Shown here: positions 53,201 through 62,200 of the stretch, piece after piece
How positions within the stretch are numbered: the stretch's first letter is position 1
How the letters are laid out: each line of letters begins with the position of its first letter
Assembly (NCBI RefSeq): GCF_019097595.1
Contig: NC_080716.1
Location: 32,469,901 to 32,533,900 of the forward strand
Length of the DNA stretch: 64,000 nucleotides
Origin: Hemibagrus wyckioides
Taxonomy: Eukaryota > Chordata > Actinopteri > Siluriformes > Bagridae
Direction of reading: 5' to 3'
Translations under genes and position numbers: made by a program
Notes under the pieces: model-generated
Database searches by the model: none
What the model saw: only the letters and a program-made list of their open reading frames with translations
What the model was told of the DNA's origin: nothing

Positions 53201-56200
53201 TGCTACACACGACACTACACTACACTACACTGCTACACACGACACTACACTACACTGCTACACACGACACTACACTACACTGCTACACACGACACTACAC
53301 TGCTACACACGACACTACACTACACTACACTGCTACACACGACACGACACTACACTACACTGCTAAACACTACATGACACGACACTACACTGCTACACAC
53401 TACACGACACTACACTACACTACACTGCTACACACGACACTACACTACACTACACTGCTACACACGACACTACACTGCTACACACGACACTACACTACAC
53501 TACACTGCTACACACGACACTACACACGACACTACACTGCTACACACTACACTACACTACACTGCTACACACGACACTACACTACACTGCTACACACGAC
53601 ACTACACTACACTGCTACACACGACACTACACTACACTGCTACACACGACACTACACTGCTACACACGACACTACACTGCTACACACGACACTACACTGC
53701 TACACACTACACTACACTACACTACACTACACTGCTACACACGACACTACACTGCTACACACGACACTACACTACACTACACTGCTACACACGACACTAC
53801 ACTACACTACACTGCTACACACGACACTACACTGCTACACATGACACTACACTACACTACACTACACTGCTACACACTACACTACACTGCTACACATGAC
53901 ACTACACTACACTACACTGCTACACACGACACTACACTACACTGCTACACACGACACTACACTACACTACACTGCTACACACGACACTACACACGACACT
54001 ACACTGCTACACACTACACTACACTACACTACACTGCTACACACGACACTACACTGCTACACACGACACTACACTACACTACACTGCTACACACGACACT
54101 ACACTACACTACACTGCTACACACTACACGACACTACACTACACTACACTGCTACACACTACACGACACTACACTACACTACACTGCTACACACTACACG
54201 ACACTACACTACACGACACGACACTACACTACACTACACTGCTACACACTACACGACACTACACTGCTACACACTACACGACACGACACTACACTACACT
54301 ACGCTGCTACACACTACACAACACTACACGACACTACACTACACTACACTACACTACACTGCTACACACGACACTACACTACACTACACTGCTACACACG
54401 ACACTACACTACACTGTTACACACGACACTACACTACACTACACTGCTACACACGACACTACACTACACTGCTACACACAACACTACACTACACTGCTAC
54501 ACACGACACTACACTACACTGCTACACACGACACTACACTACACTGCTACACACAACACTACACTACACTACACTACTACACACGACACTACACTACACT
54601 GCTACACACGACACTACACTGCTACACACTACACTACTACACACGACACTACACTACACTGCTACACACTACACTACACTACACTACAGTACTACACACA
54701 ACACTACACTACACTGCTACACACTACACTACACTACACTACACTGCTACACACTACACGACACTACACTACACTGCTACACACTACACTACACTGCTAC
54801 ACACTACACTACACTACACTACACTGCTACACACTACATGACACTACACTACACTGCTACACACTACACGACACTACACTGCTACACACGACACTACACT
54901 ACACTGCTACACACGACACGACACTACACTGCTACACACGACACGACACTACACTACACTACACTGCTACACACTACACTACACTACACTGCTACACACT
55001 ACACTACACTACACTACACTGCTACACACGACACTACACTACACTGCTACACACTACACGACACTACACTGCTACACACGACACGACACTACACTACACT
55101 GCTACACACGACACTACACTACACTGCTACACACGACACTACACTACACTGCTACACACGACACTACACTACACTGCTACACACAACACTACACTACACT
55201 ACACTACTACACACGACACTACACTACACTGCTACACACGACACTACACTGCTACACACTACACTACTACACACGACACTACACTACACTGCTACACACT
55301 ACACTACACTACACTACAGTACTACACACAACACTACACTACACTGCTACACACTACACTACACTACACTACACTGCTACACACTACACGACACTACACT
55401 ACACTGCTACACACTACACTACACTGCTACACACTACACTACACTACACTACACTGCTACACACTACATGACCCTACACTACACTGCTACACACTACACG
55501 ACACTACACTGCTACACACGACACTACACTACACTGCTACACACGACACGACACTACACTGCTACACACGACACGACACTACACTACACTGCTACACACT
55601 ACACTACACTACACTACACTGCTACACACGACACTACACTACACTGCTACACACTACACGACACTACACTGCTACACACGACACGACACTACACTACACT
55701 GCTACACACTACACTACACGACACTACACTGCTACACACGACACGACACTACACTACACTGCTACACACTACACTACACTACACTACACTGCTACACACG
55801 ACACTACACGACACTACACTACACTGCTACACACTACACTACACTACACTACACTGCTACACACTACACTACACTGCTACACACTACACTACACTACACT
55901 GCTACACACGACACTACACTACACTACACTGCTACACACTACACGACACTACACTACACTGCTACACACTACACGACACTACACTGCTACACACGACACG
56001 ACACTACACTACACTGCTACACACTACACGACACTACACTACACTGCTACACACTACACTACACTACACTGCTACACACTACACTACACTGCTACACACT
56101 ACACGACACTACACTACACTGCTACACACTACATGACACTACACTACACTGCTACACACTACACTACACTGCTACACACTACACTACACTACACTACACT

Positions 56201-59200
56201 GCTACACACTACACGACACTACACTACACTGCTACACACTACACGACACTACACTACACTGCTACACACTACACTACACTACACTGCTACACACTACACG
56301 ACACTACACTGTTACACACGACACTACACTACACTGCTACACACGACACTACACTACACTACACTGCTACACACGACACTACACTGCTACACACGACACT
56401 ACACTACACTGCTACACACGACACTACACTACACTGCTACACACGACACTACACTACACTGCTACACACGACACTACACTACACTACACTGCTACACACG
56501 ACACGACACTACACTACACTACACTCCTACACACGACACTACACTACACTACACTGCTACACACGACACTACACTACACTACACTGCTACACACGACACT
56601 ACACTACACTACACTGCTACACACGACACTACACTGCTACACACGACACTACACTACACTACACTGCTACACACTACACGACACTACACTACACTGCTAC
56701 ACACGACACTACACTACACTGCTACACACGACACTACACTACACTGCTACACACGACACTACACTGCTACACACGACACTACACTACACTACACTGCTAC
56801 ACACGACACGACACTACACTACACTGCTAAACACTACACGACACGACACTACACTGCTACACACTACACGACACTACACTACACTACACTGCTACACACG
56901 ACACTACACTACACTGCTACACACGACACTACACTGCTACACACGACACTACACTACACTACACTGCTACACACGACACTACACACGACACTACACTGCT
57001 ACACACTACACTACACTACACTGCTACACACGACACTACACTACACTGCTACACACGACACTACACTACACTGCTACACACGACACTACACTACACTGCT
57101 ACACACGACACTACACTGCTACACACGACACTACACTGCTACACACGACACTACACTGCTACACACTACACTACACTACACTACACTACACTGCTACACA
57201 CGACACTACACTGCTACACACGACACTACACTACACTACACTGCTACACACGACACTACACTACACTACACTGCTACACACGACACTACACTGCTACACA
57301 CGACACTACACTACACTACACTACACTGCTACACACTACACTACACTGCTACACATGACACTACACTACACTACACTGCTACACACGACACTACACTACA
57401 CTGCTACACACGACACTACACTACACTACACTGCTACACACGACACTACACACGACACTACACTGCTACACACTACACTACACTACACTACACTGCTACA
57501 CACGACACTACACTGCTACACACGACACTACACTACACTACACTGCTACACACGACACTACACTACACTGCTACACACGACACTACACTGCTACACACGA
57601 CACTACACTGCTACACACTACACTACACTACACTACACTACACTGCTACACACGACACTACACTGCTACACACGACACTACACTACACTACACTGCTACA
57701 CACGACACTACACTACACTACACTGCTACACACGACACTACACTACACTACACTGCTACACACGACACTACACTGCTACACACGACACTACACTGCTACA
57801 CACGACACTACACTACACTACACTACACTGCTACACACTACACTACACTACACTACACTGCTACACACGACACTACACTACACTGCTACACACGACACGA
57901 CACTACACTACACTGCTACACACGACACTACACTACACTACACTACACTACACTACACTGCTACACACGACACTACACTACACTGCTACACACGACACTA
58001 CACTACACTACACTGCTACACACTATACTACACTACACTACAGTACACTGCTACACACGACACTACACTACACTACACTGCTACACACGACACTACACTA
58101 CACTACTACACACGACACTACACTACACTACACTGCTACACACTACACTACACTGCTAAACACTACACTACTACACACGACACTACACTACACTGCTACA
58201 CACTACACTACTACACACGACACTACACTACACTGCTACACACGACACTACACTACACTACACTGCTACACACTACACGACACTACACTACACTACACTG
58301 CTACACACGACACTACACTACACTACACTGCTACACACTACACTACACTACACTACACTGCTACACACGACACTACACTACACTACACTGCTACACACGA
58401 CACGACACTACACTACACTACACTGCTACACACGACACTACACTACACTACACTGCTACACACGACACTACACTACACTACACTGCTACACACGACACTA
58501 CACTGCTACACACGACACTACACTACACTACACTGCTACACACGACACTACACTACACTACACTGCTACACACGACACTACACTGCTACACACGACACGA
58601 CACTACACTACACTGCTACACACGACACTACACTACACTACACTGCTACACACGACACTACACTACACTACACTGCTACACACGACACTACACTGCTACA
58701 CACGACACTACACTACACTACACTGCTACACACTACACTACACTGCTAAACACTACACTACTACACACGACACTACACTACACTGCTACACACTACACTA
58801 CTACACACGACACTACACTACACTGCTACACACTACACTACACTACACTGCTACACACTACACAACACTACACTACACTACACTGCTACACACGACACTA
58901 CACTACACTGCTACACACTACATGACTCTACACTACACTACACTACACTGCTACACACTACACGACACTACACTACACTGCTACACACTACACGACACTA
59001 CACTACACTGCTACACACTACACGACACTACACTACACTACACTGCTACACACTACACGACACTACACTACACTGCTACACACTACACGACACTACACTA
59101 CACTACACTGCTACACACTACACGACACTACACTACACTACACTGCTACACACTACACTACACTGCTACACACTACACTACACTACACTGCTACACACTA

Positions 59201-62200
59201 CACTACACTACACTACACTGCTACACACTACACTACACTACACTACACTACACTGCTACACAACACTGCTACACACTACACTACACTACACTACACTGCT
59301 ACACACTACACTACACTACACTACACTGCTACACACTACACTACACTGCTACACAACACTGCTACACACTACACTACACTACACTGCTACACACTACACT
59401 ACACTGCTACACACTACACTACACTGCTACACACTACACTACACTACACTGCTACACACTACACTACACTACACTGCTACACACTACACTACACTACACT
59501 ACACTACACTGCTACACACTACACTACACTACACTACACTACACTGCTACACACTACACTACACTGCTACACACTACACTACACTACACTGCTACACACT
59601 ACACTACACTACACAACACTGCTACACACTACACTACACTACACTGCTACACACTACACTACACTGCTACACACTACACTACACTGCTACACACTACACT
59701 ACACTACACTACACTACACTACACTGCTACACACTACACTACACTACACTACACTACACTGCTACACACTACACTACACTGCTACACACTACACTACACT
59801 ACACTGCTACACACTACACTACACTACACAACACTGCTACACACTACACTACACTACACTGCTACACACGACACTACACTACACTACTACACACGACACT
59901 ACACTACACTACACTGCTACACACTACACTACACTGCTAAACACTACACTACTACACACGACACTACACTACACTGCTACACACTACACTACTACACACG
60001 ACACTACACTACACTGCTACACACGACACTACACTACACTACACTGCTACACACTACACGACACTACACTACACTACACTGCTACACACGACACTACACT
60101 ACACTACACTGCTACACACTACACTACACTACACTACACTGCTACACACGACACTACACTACACTACACTGCTACACACGACACGACACTACACTACACT
60201 ACACTGCTACACACGACACTACACTACACTACACTGCTACACACGACACTACACTACACTACACTGCTACACACGACACTACACTGCTACACACGACACT
60301 ACACTACACTACACTGCTACACACGACACTACACTACACTACACTGCTACACACGACACTACACTGCTACACACGACACGACACTACACTACACTGCTAC
60401 ACACGACACTACACTACACTACACTGCTACACACGACACTACACTACACTACACTGCTACACACGACACTACACTGCTACACACGACACTACACTACACT
60501 ACACTGCTACACACTACACTACACTGCTAAACACTACACTACTACACACGACACTACACTACACTGCTACACACTACACTACTACACACGACACTACACT
60601 ACACTGCTACACACTACACTACACTACACTACACTGCTACACACTACACAACACTACACTACACTACACTGCTACACACGACACTACACTACACTGCTAC
60701 ACACTACATGACTCTACACTACACTACACTACACTGCTACACACTACACGACACTACACTACACTGCTACACACTACACGACACTACACTACACTGCTAC
60801 ACACTACACGACACTACACTACACTACACTGCTACACACTACACGACACTACACTACACTGCTACACACGACACTACACTACACTACACTGCTACACACT
60901 ACACGACACTACACTACACTGCTACACACTACACTACACTGCTACACACTACACTACACTACACTGCTACACACTACACTACACTACACTGCTACACACT
61001 ACACTACACTACACTACACTGCTACACACTACACTACACTACACTACACTACACTGCTACACAACACTGCTACACACTACACTACACTACACTACACTGC
61101 TACACACTACACTACACTACACTACACTGCTACACACTACACTACACTGCTACACTACACTGCTACACACTACACTACACTACACTGCTACACACTACAC
61201 TATACTGCTACACACTACACTACACTGCTACACACTACACTACACTACACTGCTACACACTACACTACACTACACTACACTGCTACACACTACACTACAC
61301 TACACTACACTACACTGCTACACACTACACTACACTACACTACACTACACTGCTACACACTACACTACACTGCTACACACTACACTACACTACACTGCTA
61401 CACACTACACTACACTACACAACACTGCTACACACTACACTACACTACACTGCTACACACTACACTACACTGCTACACACTACACTACACTGCTACACAC
61501 TACACTACACTACACTACACTGCTACACACTACACTACACTACACTACACTACACTGCTACACACTACACTACACTGCTACACACTACACTACACTACAC
61601 TGCTACACACTACACTACACTACACAACACTGCTACACACTACACTACACTACACTGCTACACACTACACTACACTGCTACACACTACACTACACTGCTA
61701 CACACTACACTACACTACACTACACTACACTGCTACACAACACTGCTACACACTACACTACACTACACTACACTGCTACACACTACACTACACTACACTG
61801 CTACACAACACTGCTACACACTACACTACACTACACTACACTACACTGCTATACAACACTGCTACACACTACACTACACTACACTGCTACACAACACTGC
61901 TACACACGACACTACACTGCTACACAACACTGCTACACACTACACTACACTACACTGCTACACACTACACTACACTACACTGTAAGTGTACTACACTACA
62001 CTGAAACTCCAATGTAAGTGAATCACTCAATGATTCATTTCCAGTGTAATTGAATCACTCAAGGAGTCATTTCCAATGTAAGTAAATTCACTCGAGGAGT
62101 CATTTACAATGTAAGTGAATCACTTGATGAGTCATTTACAATGTAAGTGAATCACTCAAGGAGTCATTTACAATGTAAGTGAATCACTCAAGGAGTCATT

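Noticed and set aside
53841..58925. A 1,694-codon open frame (and several other frames over 400 codons) at 44.7-62 kb
   Set aside because: Pure translation of the CTACA/CTGCTACACA satellite, which has no stop on the plus strand. Antisense to pth1r, with no unique sequence, splice sites or domain.
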